From Limnoperna fortunei (taxonomy: Eukaryota > Mollusca > Bivalvia > Mytilida > Modiolidae), in NCBI GenBank assembly GCA_944474755.1, contig OX104112.1:17944273-18008272 (forward strand): DNA of 64,000 bases, read 5' to 3'. Below, piece after piece: positions 36,067 to 47,425 of this stretch; within the stretch, counting starts at the first letter, position 1; each line of letters starts with the position of its first letter. Under the pieces are notes generated by a model. The model saw only the letters and a list, made by a program, of their open reading frames with translations. It had not been told where the DNA came from and made no database searches. A program made the translations under genes and the position numbers.

Positions 36067-36726
36067 ATAAGATGGAAAGAATGATTGTCTTGTGTTTTTC
36101 AAACAACAGTATGTAGTAGCTTTGTCATCTACTATTGATTACAGACGTGTCTACACTGGTTGATTTGTGTGATTGGAATCTGGCAGTGTGTGCTCAACTT
36201 CAATTTTTATTGACACGGATTGCTATTGTTTTCTTGCATAAGATCGGATTCTTTTACCGGGTATTCTAGAGATTCGAAGACATGAAAGTCGTTCACTCGG
36301 CATAGTAGACCGGGGGAGGCATATTGGAACTGTTTACATGTCGAACATGACACTCTCTATTTTCTTCATTCGCTATGGTCCGCCTCGGGTCTTTCTTAAT
36401 TATGACCTGACGTGACCCAAACGAGAGAGCCTACCTTATTTACCCCGTGAAGACGAATTGGGCAGCCCTGTGGGTGGATCGAGCAATAAAAGCGTTTCGG
36501 TATCTTCATACCATATAGATATAGTTACTTCTGACATTTAAAAAAAATACACATATACTATCAATAAAATGGTGTAATGGGGTGGCTTCAGACGGTCTGA
36601 TTCACGGAGCTGCTCAAGGCGTGCACATGGAGAAGGGGGGCTTGGGGGAGATGTTAGCAGCGGATACCCTCTCGTTTGTAGGATTCCAGTTTATAACACG
36701 TGAAGTAAACATGTGGATTTTAGTTT
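36067..36726. other. Non-coding DNA right of the array
   Basis: No gene or element recognised. Confidence 0.5.
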
Positions 36727-36905
36727 GTTATTTAAATGTTGTTTAACGTCAATTTCAGCAATATTTCAGTTATATCCTTGGCGCCGTTTCATAAAGCGAT
36801 CGTTAGCTTAAATTTCACGTTATCCCATTTAAATTGCATGGGATAACGGACACGTTATTATAGCGATCGCGTTATGAAACGGCACCCTGACGTTTAGTAT
36901 TTATT
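36727..36905 (-). mobile_element. SINE tail interrupted by a palindromic MITE
   Basis: 'gttgtttaacgtcaatttca' and 'atatttcagttatatccttg' are the reverse complement of the common SINE tail. The tail is interrupted by the 107-bp palindrome and resumes as 'tttagtatttattgcgg'. Confidence 0.6.
36780..36886. mobile_element. 107-bp palindromic MITE
   Basis: 'ggcgccgtttcataaagcga' at the left pairs with 'gcgttatgaaacggcacc' at the right, and an inner 'gttatccca' pairs with 'tgggataac'. It sits inside a SINE remnant. Flanks ccttggcg and ccctgacg could be an imperfect 8-bp duplication, but they overlap the proposed termini, so this is uncertain. Confidence 0.7.
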
Positions 36906-38034
36906 GCGGACTATAGTTGTTGTCATGCTTGGAAAATGACACGGTCCTAACAAGTTCAAGACTCAGTTTGTAGATTTTTAAAACGCCTACGCTCATAATA
37001 AGAGCTAAAATACTGCTTGAATCCTACATCTCTACTGACTTTAATACTTATGCTATGTCTATCACAATTACTTTAAGATTGGTCCATTTCCTTTCTCCAA
37101 TACTGATAACTTTCGGCATAGATTTAGATGAAACATTGATCGTTGTACATGAAACATGCTAATTTAACCATCGACCTTTTTTCTAACGTGTGAACAACTA
37201 ATAACTATGCGAGGTTTAAAGATTTCTCCAAATGAGATAGTTATATAATAAAATATCATTTATTTGTTTGAATGATGTTTAACGTTTCAGCTTTTATTGG
37301 TAATAGAGAGCACAACTCGCAGCGGGCCCGCGAAGAGCGGTGAGCTCCGTCATGTGACCAAAATGAAATAACTTTATCAAAATCTGCTTAACACTGATAA
37401 TGATTTTTTTTCGTCCGAGCAATTGTATCATTCTGTTACTCTATTTTTTTAATGCAATTAATTTGTGAATTGAATACAAATTTTCCCAAAACCCATTGTT
37501 ATGGTATTTGGTTACGCAATCCTTTTTGGCCATGGATTTTTAATACATCTCAAACTGATAAACTTTAATTGTAAAACAACTGGCAATAAATATGTATTAC
37601 ATATTTTTTTAGCTACAGATGTGAAATGTGCCTAATCAAAAGTAGTTTTGTTTTTAGCGTAACAATTTTAACCTAATTAACAGATAAGCAATAAAAATTC
37701 ACTTTTGATTTATATTTGAAATATTTTTTTCCACACGGTCAAGCTTGTTAACTATTAAGTAAAATTAGACAAACAGTTTACGAAACTAAAATCGGATTAT
37801 TACTACAGTAAAATTTAGACACGCGGCGCATGTTATAAATTGGCCGGTCAAAACACTTTTTCTGCTGGTTATCGAATACTAGATGGATAAAGTCGTCTGC
37901 ATATCAGCAATGCACCATACTATTAGCCTCATTTATAAATTATCAATGAAAAATCACATTTTAGATACAAAGCAATAAAAAAGTCCAATGTTCTATTACT
38001 AACTCAAAATGTATAAAGTAAGATTAAACCGATA
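36906..38034. other. Non-coding DNA
   Basis: AT-rich. A TIR-like or SINE-like 'gtttgaatgatgtttaacgt' near 37267 may be a tiny SINE-tail scrap. No gene seen. Confidence 0.45.
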
Positions 38035-38190
38035 ACCAATCTTAACTGACTAGGATTGCCAGTTTCCTACCAAAGGTCGTGGATTTTCTCCGGGTACTGC
38101 CCCCCCCCCCCCCCAATAAAATCTGGACGCCATGACAAAGCTGAATAATTGATGAAAGCCACTCATTAAACAACATTAAAACAAACATAA
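38035..38190 (+). mobile_element. SINE tail fragment
   Basis: 'aggattgccagtttcctacc', 'ggattttctccgggtact', a poly-C run and 'ctggacgccatgacaaagct' are in the order of the SINE body and tail. The head is missing. Confidence 0.75.
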
Positions 38191-38689
38191 AACGATAACC
38201 TTCAACTACAACAACAGCTTTAGCTCATTTCATTGTAGGTTTGTCAATAAATACACACATCTTTGATCTTTCATAGTTCTTTATCGGTCTAAGTACTTTT
38301 TAAAATGTTCATCAACACGGTATATTTTATCGTAGTACCTAGAGATTCATGATGGCTACTCCGGCTTTCGACTTTCTCCAAATGCAGACCCGCCCAATCC
38401 TAACCAAAATTATACCACGATATTAGATGGAAAATTTCTTAAGATTTCGTTATCCCAATTCAAAGGAGACAGCAAAAATAAATATTAAATAAGCATGAAC
38501 CTGCAGTTATCCTGTCCTTTTCTTGTTTTTGTATAAGAAAAGCAATCTTTTCGGCAGCAGAGCTGTGTGCCATGTTGTTATGATTGACAGTGAATAATTT
38601 AGCTGAATTCGATTTCACCTGGGCTATTATCGATTAGTCATCACACTACGTAAAATTGAATTTAGAAAATGGAATACTACAATAAAACT
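38191..38689. other. Non-coding DNA
   Basis: No feature recognised. Confidence 0.45.
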
Positions 38690-39000
38690 TTTGAACCGGT
38701 ACTGTGCTTGGTATCGATATATTTGTCTGGTACCGGTATTCCAACACCGCATCTAGTAACGATGTTCCAGTATTGTGCCGGTAACTAGTAGACCAGTTTG
38801 TGACTGATAATTGTATTACAGGGTGACTGGTGCTGTATTAATACTAGTTAATGTGACAGATAACTGGATACTCGTAATTGATATATTACTGGTATGCCTA
38901 ATGTGTCTGGTGTAGCTGTATATATCATGGTACTGGTTTACTGGTATTATAGGTATTTACGACTGTTACTAGTATACCAGTAACCGGATCTAATTGGGGA
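38690..39000. repeat. Diverged relic resembling the 47-51 bp array
   Basis: Repeated 'tgtctggtaccggtatt', 'gttccagtattgtgccggta', 'ctgataattgtattacag' and 'actagtataccagtaacc' strings resemble the units and right shoulder at 14825-15870. Periodicity is largely lost, so common origin is plausible but not certain. Confidence 0.5.
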
Positions 39001-39044
39001 TTAATGCCACTTATTCAGCTATATCGTGGTGTGCATTGTTGGTA

Positions 39045-39215
39045 GAAAAGGCCAGAAAATAAAGTGAAAACCATCAACTAACGGCTGACAATCCCTATCA
39101 ATTAAGATTGGTATCGATCACATCCTGTTCATAGTGAGGCTCGAACCGTTGAGAGTCACGTGATCAATAGTAGATGACTAGTTACCGTCACCATTCTGCC
39201 ACCAAAGGAACTACA
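39045..39215 (-). mobile_element. SINE head relic, minus orientation
   Basis: 'aatccctatcaattaagatt', 'gaggctcgaaccgttgagag' and 'gtgatcaatagtagatgact' are the reverse complement of the body and tRNA-like head of the common SINE. The ends are eroded. Confidence 0.65.
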
Positions 39216-39831
39216 ATGGCATGAGTCTATTTGAAGACCTCTTAGTTTCGTTGTCGTTGTTTGTCTGTTTTGTGTTGTATTTGTTTTGTTTTGTTTATTG
39301 CTTTGGTTTTTTTTTATTTTGTGTGTTGCATGAGGATTATATATAGATATAAAACAACAACGTACACTCCTAACTAAATTTAATTATCAGAAATATATAT
39401 AAATTTAATATCAGAACTAAAAAAATGTTTTTATGTATCAATTGCAACCTTGAAGTTGTACATTTGAACCTAACAGTTTAAGATATTCATACGGGCTTTT
39501 TTTATAATAAACTTTAATTTGGTGAGAACAAAAATGAAATCACCCCATGCATTTGCCTCTATGTCGAACCAAATGTAAAAGGCGAACACAATAAAGTTAA
39601 TCGCTGTAGAAACAATGAACCAAATTGATTCTACCAGTAATAGTGTTGTATCCACATTTGATAAACAATATTAAGAAAAAAACAATAATGAATATCTTTC
39701 AGTTAGAGTCAAGGTACTAAAATCATGAAATTTACCACCATCACGAGAATTCTAAACGAGACGTCCGCGCCAAATAAAAAGTGACCATATTTAAATAGCT
39801 GACTAATTGCTGAAATTGGCCGTAAAACTAA
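39216..39831. other. Non-coding DNA with a SINE-tail scrap
   Basis: Includes a TTTTG-rich run (39260-39330). 39782-39830 resembles a plus-strand SINE tail ('accatatttaaatagctgac', 'aattgctgaaattggc'). No gene. Confidence 0.45.
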
Positions 39832-39846
39832 TCATCCATTAATAGT

Positions 39847-40098
39847 TTTTTGTTTGAGTTTAACGCCACTTTCAGCAATTTTTCAGCTATATCATGGCGT
39901 CCAGTTTTTATAGAGGAGGAAGCCGGAGTACCAGGAGAAAACCCCCGACCTGCGGTAGGAGAACGGGCAATCCTTGTCAATTAAGATTGGAGTCGAGTAC
40001 ACCCCGCTGCAGTGAGAATCGAACCCGCAATCTCAGTGTTGGCAGACCATGTGATCAATAGTAGACAAACTACCTTAACCACTAGGCCACAGAGGCCC
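39847..40098 (-). mobile_element. Full-length tRNA-derived SINE with 15-bp target duplication
   Basis: The reverse complement reads, in order, a head with 'ggttaaggtagtttgtctac', box B 'gcgggttcgattctcactgc', the body 'gtactcgactccaatc' and the tail 'ctgaaagtggcgttaaact'. Flanks are tcatccattaatagt (39832-39846) and tcatccattagtagt (40099-40113), a 15-bp duplication with one mismatch, showing target-primed integration. Confidence 0.88.
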
Positions 40099-40113
40099 TC
40101 ATCCATTAGTAGT

Positions 40114-40940
40114 GTTGTCTAAATAAAATGTAGACAGCTTCCTGCTTCAATTAAAAATAAACTCTATGTACAGCTAAAAAATTTGATGAATGTTGTCTAA
40201 TTGTCATTGATTTGTTATGCTATTGTGACAACTGGCTATCGCGGCGATATCCGGGACGGCTAGCTATAAGATCTCCGTAACATATTTTCGCCAGCTCCCA
40301 GACCATTAGCCATCCGCGACAGCTGAGGCACTAGGGAATTTGTTTTCTATCGATAGATAGATTTTTAAAATAAACAACTACAAAATATTAGGTTCAATTT
40401 CAAGGGGGATGGCGATCCAAATATGGTACCAGAACAGAACAGAATTGATTTTGGTCTAAAATCCAAATGCAGGATTGTTACCAATACAATTACAATTATA
40501 TACCCATACACACATATATAAAAAAATAGTTCTACTAGTGATTTAGACACATGCCTCATTATCATATATATCAGAAAGATATAATTTACCAGGGTGGACT
40601 TAGCTTGCCTATTAAAATGTAACTGCGCTTTGTTCAATTATGCACCACAAAAGAAAAATAAGAAAATCTATAAAAAAAGCACAGTAAATGCATTTGTCTT
40701 CATTTTAATTACAATGTATAAACAAAGTTCATAGCAATTAAATTCGACTAAATGTAATAACTACATAAAATACATTTGTAAACAAAAATACATGTATAAA
40801 CGTTTTATTTTTATTTCAATTTTATTGGTTGATAAACCTAATGAAAATGGAGGTATCGTCTGGTCTGTATACATCGTTTTCTTTAATGTAGATATACCGT
40901 TATGTCGTCACTTTCGCTTACGTGTAGTCTTTTACCCAAA
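40114..40940. other. Non-coding DNA
   Basis: No gene or element recognised. From about 40940 the sequence becomes similar to the region just downstream of the intact TRIM-like gene. Confidence 0.5.
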
Positions 40941-41015
40941 TTATATCCGAAATTAAAAATTGTCATAGGAAATAAACATGCAGATACATTACAACTAATC
41001 ACTACTAGTCACTTA

Positions 41016-42660
41016 TTATGAACAAAAATATACGAAAACCGACTCTCCATTATCGTTTGTCACAAAGTATTTCCACTGAATGCCAGACCGCCAGGTTGAC
41101 TAATTTTCTTGGCATTGTCCAGTATGATGTCAATGACGTTCCCGTCTGGCGAAAGTCGATGTACGTTATTTGAGTCCCGACAAGCAACGTACAGGTTACC
41201 TCCCCTGTCAGTAGTTACAGCTCTAGGTACATTGAAGTTTTCAGGTTTACTTGTAAAACGTACTTCTCCACTGAGTTTGACACAGCCTACTGTGTTATTG
41301 CCAGTATAGTAGACACTATCCTGTGGACCCGGATGTAGGTAGTTAATGTAACAACCAGGTACAGATATTGTAGTTATTGTCTTCCCTTGTTGACTGAGGA
41401 TGTAAATCTTCCCACCATAACTACCAACACAGATCTTATCACCGACAACAGATATACCGCCACATCCATCAGGTACAGAATGTTTACCACCGGACTTCAT
41501 TGATTTTATGTCAACAAACTGTATTGACCTCTGGAAAGGTAGGGATACTACAGCTTTATCTTCACCTGGTATAAAAGCAATATCCCATGGGTAACCAGAT
41601 AACGTACAATCCTGTAGGTACTCACCACGATCACTGTATACCAGTAACTTGGTACCATGACAGTTACAGAGTAGTAGACGGTTGTCGTCTGTCACAGCAA
41701 TACTGGTTATCTGGACATTATCGGTAGATTTAATATCAAATTTCATGTCAAAGTCGAACTTTGTTGGCATCTGAATTGTTGTCGGTAAAACCTGAGCTTG
41801 ATTTGATTTGGATGGTTTATACTTGATCGGACATGGTGTAGACTCCAGTGTACTGACCCTAAGGATTCGATCTGGAGTTCCTGTGGTGACTGTTTAAATG
41901 AAATTTTAGAGGTAAACATTGATGCTGTCATTTTCTGTATTTTAATATTGTATTCTGAAACTTTCAGTTTGTACGAATTTAATAAAATGAAAAGCTGGTT
42001 CTCTGATCCGTGTTTTAATACAAGATCTAATTTTCTGGTAACCTCGTCAAGAGACTTCATCATTTCCGATAATGTGTCCTTATCAGATTTAATTTGAGTC
42101 TCGCATTGTGTCTTTGTAGATTTGACCTCAGATATGACTTTCCTCTCGAAATCATCAAGACGTTCTACAATTTTAGATTTTATACGCGACACATTTCGCA
42201 GCACATCCGCTTCTTCATCATTCAGACTCTTTAAATTAACATCGCGGTTGCAAATAAGTTTTTCCACAGTTTCACGTATGCTTGATACGGTACCAAATAC
42301 ATCATCCATCATGGGTGATCTTCGTACTGCTTTTGAAGCAACGTCCACAGGAACTATTTTTGGGCAAATCCTGTGTGTTTCTGCCATGCAAGAACGACAG
42401 CATAGACAATCATGATCCACACAGAAAAAATCGAGCACCATTTCCCCGTGTCTAGTACAGGAATTTTTAACAGATAATGTTTCCATGGGTAACGATCCAG
42501 AATCAATCAAATGATGAGAGGCAAACGCTTTGAATAATCTATGGGCATTCAAACAGTCCTTACATAGATTTTCTTCACAATCAGTGCAATACTTTATGGC
42601 CGTTACTGATGACATTTGGTTGCGTAAGCATGGATCACAACTCTGATTGGACGATGCCAT
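41016..42660 (-). pseudogene. TRIM-like paralogue, frameshifted (copy 2)
   Basis: Closely similar to the intact 555-residue protein over both B-boxes, the coiled coil and the propeller. The start MASSN has the same acceptor-like CAG six bases upstream. Residues 1 to about 270 are in frame, ending after ESLGSV. A one-base deletion near 41857 then shifts the frame, and the propeller resumes in another frame (MPTKFDFD at 41770). A second deletion, about ten bases near 41060-41075, replaces the last strands with a premature stop at 41060, while the ancestral stop position is 41016-41018. Two separate breaks make full-length protein unlikely, although a B-box/coiled-coil fragment of about 305 residues could still be made. 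It lies in a segmental duplication with the 19.6-22.5 kb region. Confidence 0.85.
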
Positions 42661-42728
42661 TATTGCCTGAAAAATACTGAATCGATGAAATGTATTATTA
42701 AACTTCTACACTAAACAAAAAAGTTATT

Positions 42729-43273
42729 GGAACTACTTGTGGTTAATGTGTTATCTAAACACCAACTCAGGTGTGTCAACAGTGAACTACTGGTGGTTAA
42801 TTTGTAATCTAAGCACCAACTCAGGTGTGTCAACAGTGAACTACTGGTGGTTAATGTGTTATCTAAACACCAACTCAGGTGTGTCAACAGTGAACTACTG
42901 GTGGTTAATTTGTAATCTAAACACCAACTCAGGTGTGTCAACAGTGAACTACTTGTGGTTAATGTGTTATCTAAACACCAACTCAGGTGTGTCAACAGTG
43001 AACTACTGGTGGTTAATTTGTAATCTAAACACCAACTCAGATGTGTCAACAGTGAACTACTGGTGGTTAATGTGTTATCTAAACACCAACTCAGATGTGT
43101 TAACAGTGAACTACTTGTGCATAATTTGTAATCTAAACACCAACTCAGGTGTGTCAACAGTGAACTACTGGTGGTTAATGTGTTATCTAAACACCAACTC
43201 AGGTGTGTCAACAGTGAACTACTGGTGGTTAATGTGTTATCTAAACACCAACTCAGGTGTGTCAAAAGTGATA
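42729..43273 (+). repeat. 54-bp tandem repeat, ten units in dimeric order
   Basis: The unit is 'gaactactggtggttaatgt' followed by a variable part, 'ctaaacaccaactcaggtgt' and 'gtcaacagt'. The variable part alternates between 'gtgttat' and 'tttgtaat' for the first eight units, giving a 108-bp dimer; the last two are both 'gtgttat'. 54 bp is 18 codons, so periodic open frames exist on both strands and are not called as genes. The paralogous region near 21446-21500 has only one unit. Confidence 0.93.
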
Positions 43274-43815
43274 ATTATGATTAATGATGAGTTAATTGCA
43301 GAAATATTATGGCTATTCAAAATAAATCCTAGAATGAAATTTTTGTCTATAAAGCATATTACTTCAAAATATAATATATTTAAACATTCATCCAAATTTC
43401 AATATTTTTAAAAAGTTATGAACGCGTTAACATCATTACTGTTAAAAAACCTTTAAATTATTTCTGCGTTTTTATTTGGTATATCCTTGTCATTAAAGGT
43501 TGGAGACGAACCACATCGACCAGTGTTATCCTCGAACCTGCATTCTCAATATTGACACGCCAGTGATCAATAGTAGATGACTATTATAACCAATAGCTTA
43601 TACAAACCAACCCACATGATACTTAAATGTCATTGAATTGCCATTGAGCTTTTATACTGAAACTGACTCAAATACAAAACTTGACAACTGTTGATGACGT
43701 AGCTGCTCATTCTAGGAATGCATCGTCTATGCCTCGCCTTTCCCTGGATACAACTTTAATGGCAGGCGAGATAGAAGGAATATATATTCTATAATCGATA
43801 AAATGCACATTTTCT
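43274..43815. repeat. Segmental duplication flank (copy 2, proximal part)
   Basis: Matches 21505-22030, including the old SINE head ('ctcgaacctgcattctcaat') and 'gcctcgcctttccctggata'. Similarity breaks at 'aaatgcacat' (about 43812). Confidence 0.8.
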
Positions 43816-43869
43816 TTACTTATATCACAGGATATTGGAACCATATAATTTGGGGCGAAATGTGGCCAG

Positions 43870-45375
43870 AACACATAACAAACTAGAGGCTCCCAGGAGC
43901 ATGTAATCGCTCACCTGGAATAACTTAAAACTATATTAAAATTTTTGAAATTAACAGTTTCAGTCTAGTTGTTATAGCTTGTAAATTACTGTGCAAAAAC
44001 TAAACATTTCTTCAAAAAATTTGTTAAATACAATAACTTCTATATGGTGCAATCGACAATTTCTGAAAATTAAATGGTTTTTAGGCATTGTCCTTTAGGG
44101 TACTTTAGAAATTTACAGCTTTACTCTACTAATAGGTGTGTTATAGACTAATTTATAATTAAAAAACTGTTCATTTGTCCAAATTCATAATGAAAGGGCA
44201 ATAACTCCTATAATAGTCATCTTGCAATTTTGGACTAAGCAATCATTTGTAGGGCTTCTATTGCTGATCATTTGTGCAATTTACAGTTTTAATCTAGCTA
44301 CTATAGTTTTCAAGTTACAGGATAAAAATGGAAAAATTCATAACAAAATTGTCATTTAAGGGCAATAACCCCTATAAGGAGTAATCTGACAATTTCAGAC
44401 CAATTAAATGAATTGTAGGACTTTTTTAGCTGATCATTTTTACAATTTATTATTTCACTCTAGCTGTTATGGTTTTTAAGTTACAGGACAAAAACGAAAA
44501 ATATCATAAAAAATTGCAATTTAAGGGCAATAACTCCTATAAGGAGTCATCTGACAATTTCAGACTCAATAGTAATTTGTAGGTCTTGTATTGCTGATCA
44601 TTTTTGCTATTAACAGTTTCACTCTAGCTGTTACAGTTTTTAAGTTACAGGACAAAAACGGAAAATTTCATAAAAAATTGTCATTTATGGGCAATAACTT
44701 ATTTAAGGAGTTGTCTGACAATTTCAGACCAATGAAGTGATGTGTAAGGTCTTGATTGCTGATCATTTGTGCAATTTACAGTTTCAATCTAGCTGCTATA
44801 GTTTTCAAGTTACAGGACAAAAACGGAAAATTTCATAAAAAATTGCCATTTAAGGGCAATAACTCCTATAAGGAGTCATCTGACAATTTCAGACTAATAC
44901 AGTGAATTGTAGGGCTTGTATTGTTGATCATTTTTGCCTTTACAGTTTCACTCTACCTCGTATAGTTTTCAGGTTATATTGCAAATACCAAAAATTTTGT
45001 CAAAAATCGTCAACAAAGGGCAATAACTCCTACAGGACGCCAATACACAACTTCGCACTAATAGAAACTATTGTACACCTTAATGTGCTGATCAATTTGA
45101 AGTTACGGTTTTCTTTATAGCTATTATAGTTTTTTAGATAATGATCAAAAACCTGTGTTGACCCCCATGTTCTATTTTTAGTAACAGCGGCCATATTTGT
45201 CTGTTGATCAACACCCTGGGTACAAACCTGAAACTAGGAACCCTAAGGATGATTGTGGCCAAGTTTGAAAAAAATTGGCCCAGTGGTTTCAGAGGAGAAG
45301 AAGATTTTTGAAAAAGTTTACGAAGGACGACGGACGCCAAGTGATAGCAAAAGCTCACATGAGCTAAAAATTTGT
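43870..45375 (+). mobile_element. Dispersed element with six to seven internal 165-bp repeats
   Basis: Begins around 'aactagaggctcccaggagc', 'cgctcacctgg' and ends 'aaaagctcacatgagct'. Between them a repeated module carries 'gggcaataactcctataagg', 'ctgacaatttcagac', 'ttgctgatcattt' and 'aagttacaggacaaaaacgg'. Starts of gggca at 44196, 44360, 44525, 44689, 44854 and 45018 give a period of 164-165 bp. The 3' part matches the fragment at 4205-4425. It encodes no protein and its mode of spread is unknown. Confidence 0.75.
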
Positions 45376-46439
45376 GGCAAGCAAATTGAGCGAAGGAGAC
45401 TAACGCTAAATTATATATTCTGACTCCCTTTTTTGAGACGTTCACACATCTAATTCGTAACTGTCACAATGTCTGTCGGTGTTATACGTACACCCGGACA
45501 TTTATTCTTGAACATTATGACATGATCAATATTTTGCAACGACGAATCAGTTTCTCTGACTGCAACACCTTTTATAACCTGGTCCCCTGGTGCAATATTT
45601 TTCATTTACGCAAGCTTCACTTTCAAATATAACCCCAGGTCACCAACATTTTACTAACCAGTTTGATTGGTTGTTTAAAACGCCATGTTTTAGCTAACTT
45701 CCATCAGAAAAGTCCGTCAGAATAAAATTTAAATAAAGTAGCTACCTACTTCTTTTTTCTTCAACTTTCGAGTAAAACTGACCATTTCCCGTAGAGTTAT
45801 CAGAGACAGAAATCTATAATCATTCTTTTGATAAACTATTTGAATTTGATTACCGGACGCCGGACGTTACGTCATAATGCTTTGTATCGGAATTACGTCA
45901 GTTACAGTTAATACTGACGTAAATTTTGAGGCTATCCGAATGTTGCAAACCGGTCAAAATTTTGACCGGATTCATTGCTGGTGACCTGACTGTATATTCG
46001 AACCGGAAGTCCGCTTACGGTATTGAGAATATTTAGTCAGGACCCCAGAATACACCTTTTATTCACTTTTCCATTAAATAAACAGAACTAAAACACGAAA
46101 TCGGAACATCACCATAAGTTATCCGGAAATAGTTTTATCTAATGTTTTAAAAAGGTAAAAACTGTAAATCTACTTCCTTTCTGAATAAAATAATATTTCA
46201 TTAATAGTAATTAATCAAGCTTTTTTCTGTTTCTTTAAATAGTCAAAAATAGACAAAAACAATCCTTTACTACTCCTATCAAGGATAATTTTGACTGCAG
46301 ATTTTTCATTTTTTACGGATAAACTACTTAAAAACTTAACTTTAAAAAGTAGTCCCTCAAAGGAAAAATCGATTTGTAAATTATCTGAGATAAGTGCTTT
46401 TATCCAATCAAAACACACAATAAGTAAATTGCAGCATGA
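45376..46439. other. Remainder of the insertion in the segmental duplication
   Basis: Non-coding and not recognised. Together with 43816-45375 it separates sequence that is continuous at about 22030 in the other copy. Confidence 0.55.
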
Positions 46440-46788
46440 ATAGAATTATTACATGACATGTTTGATATCATATTTATTAATAGCCCTATAGGTTTGATAT
46501 TGGCCCAATAACCGCAGGCTAAATAGCTTCACTATGCATGTGGTCTGAAACGTTTGAAGCCACTTAGATAATATTTCAGGTCACTAATGGTTGTGTTTTT
46601 CATTTACTCAATATATCTTAAGTAATGTCAAATTCCGATTCATTCTGATCTGCTTGCTTTCTACTTCAACGTTAAGCACCATATTTGTAAACAATTCCGA
46701 AATTTTCCGATTGCTTACGGACTTAATAATTGTGACTTAATAATGACTTGTCTGTGCAATTGTTTGATGTTACCATGGAGAGGATATA
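46440..46788. repeat. Segmental duplication flank (copy 2, distal part)
   Basis: 'agaattattacatgacatgt', 'ttgatatcatatttatta' and 'gatgttaccatggag' match 22035-22470. This is the continuation of the duplication beyond the 2.6-kb insertion. Confidence 0.8.
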
Positions 46789-47425
46789 AATATATATATA
46801 GGCTTGTTCCAATCCATTCATGTCTTTCATGAATAAAATATGTTTAAATCAAATCAAACAAAATCTTAACATTTACGGAAAAGCGTGTAATAACTTTCGG
46901 AAGCAGTTAATAACATTTTAATATCAGCCCGCTTTGCCAATCAGAAAAAAAGTTTGACCCTTTTATTCATTTTATCATAAAATAAACAATTAAACTTATT
47001 TTTAATAAGTATATAATAAATAATCCTATGTCAATTGTCGGAAACCCACGTCCGATCGCGTTCTCGCTTTGCTACCACACTTGTAGATATTTTCTGTTTT
47101 CATGTTTTCACGTTATTAAATTAGCCAATGTGAATTCTTCCGTAAATGGCCGATTTCTGGTACAGATGACCCAGTACCGATGAGCTCACGCGCACACATC
47201 TGTACTTCCTGCGTCATCCAATACAAACGCCAGAAACAAGAACGTTGTCATGGAAGCATAACAACGTTCTTGTTTGACGTTCTTGTCTCCGGCGTTCTGA
47301 TTGGACGTCAGAGACAATGGAGTCTGAAACAATGGAGAGTCTATAGGTTATAGCGATGTGAAAGTTGTTGGTTTACGGAAGAAATAGGTACTTTCATACG
47401 TTTTTGTGAAAGTCCGTGTGATCTT
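46789..47425. other. Non-coding DNA with a hairpin at 47217-47304
   Basis: 'aaacaagaacgttgt' and 'acaacgttcttgttt' are perfect 15-bp inverted arms around an 11-base loop, with outer arms 'ccaatacaaacgcc' and 'ggcgttctgattgg'. Nothing else recognised. Confidence 0.6.

Noticed and set aside
42711..43411. Open frames of 184 and 224 residues over the 54-bp array
   Set aside because: The period is 18 codons, and the two strands are open together; no start context or conservation supports a gene.
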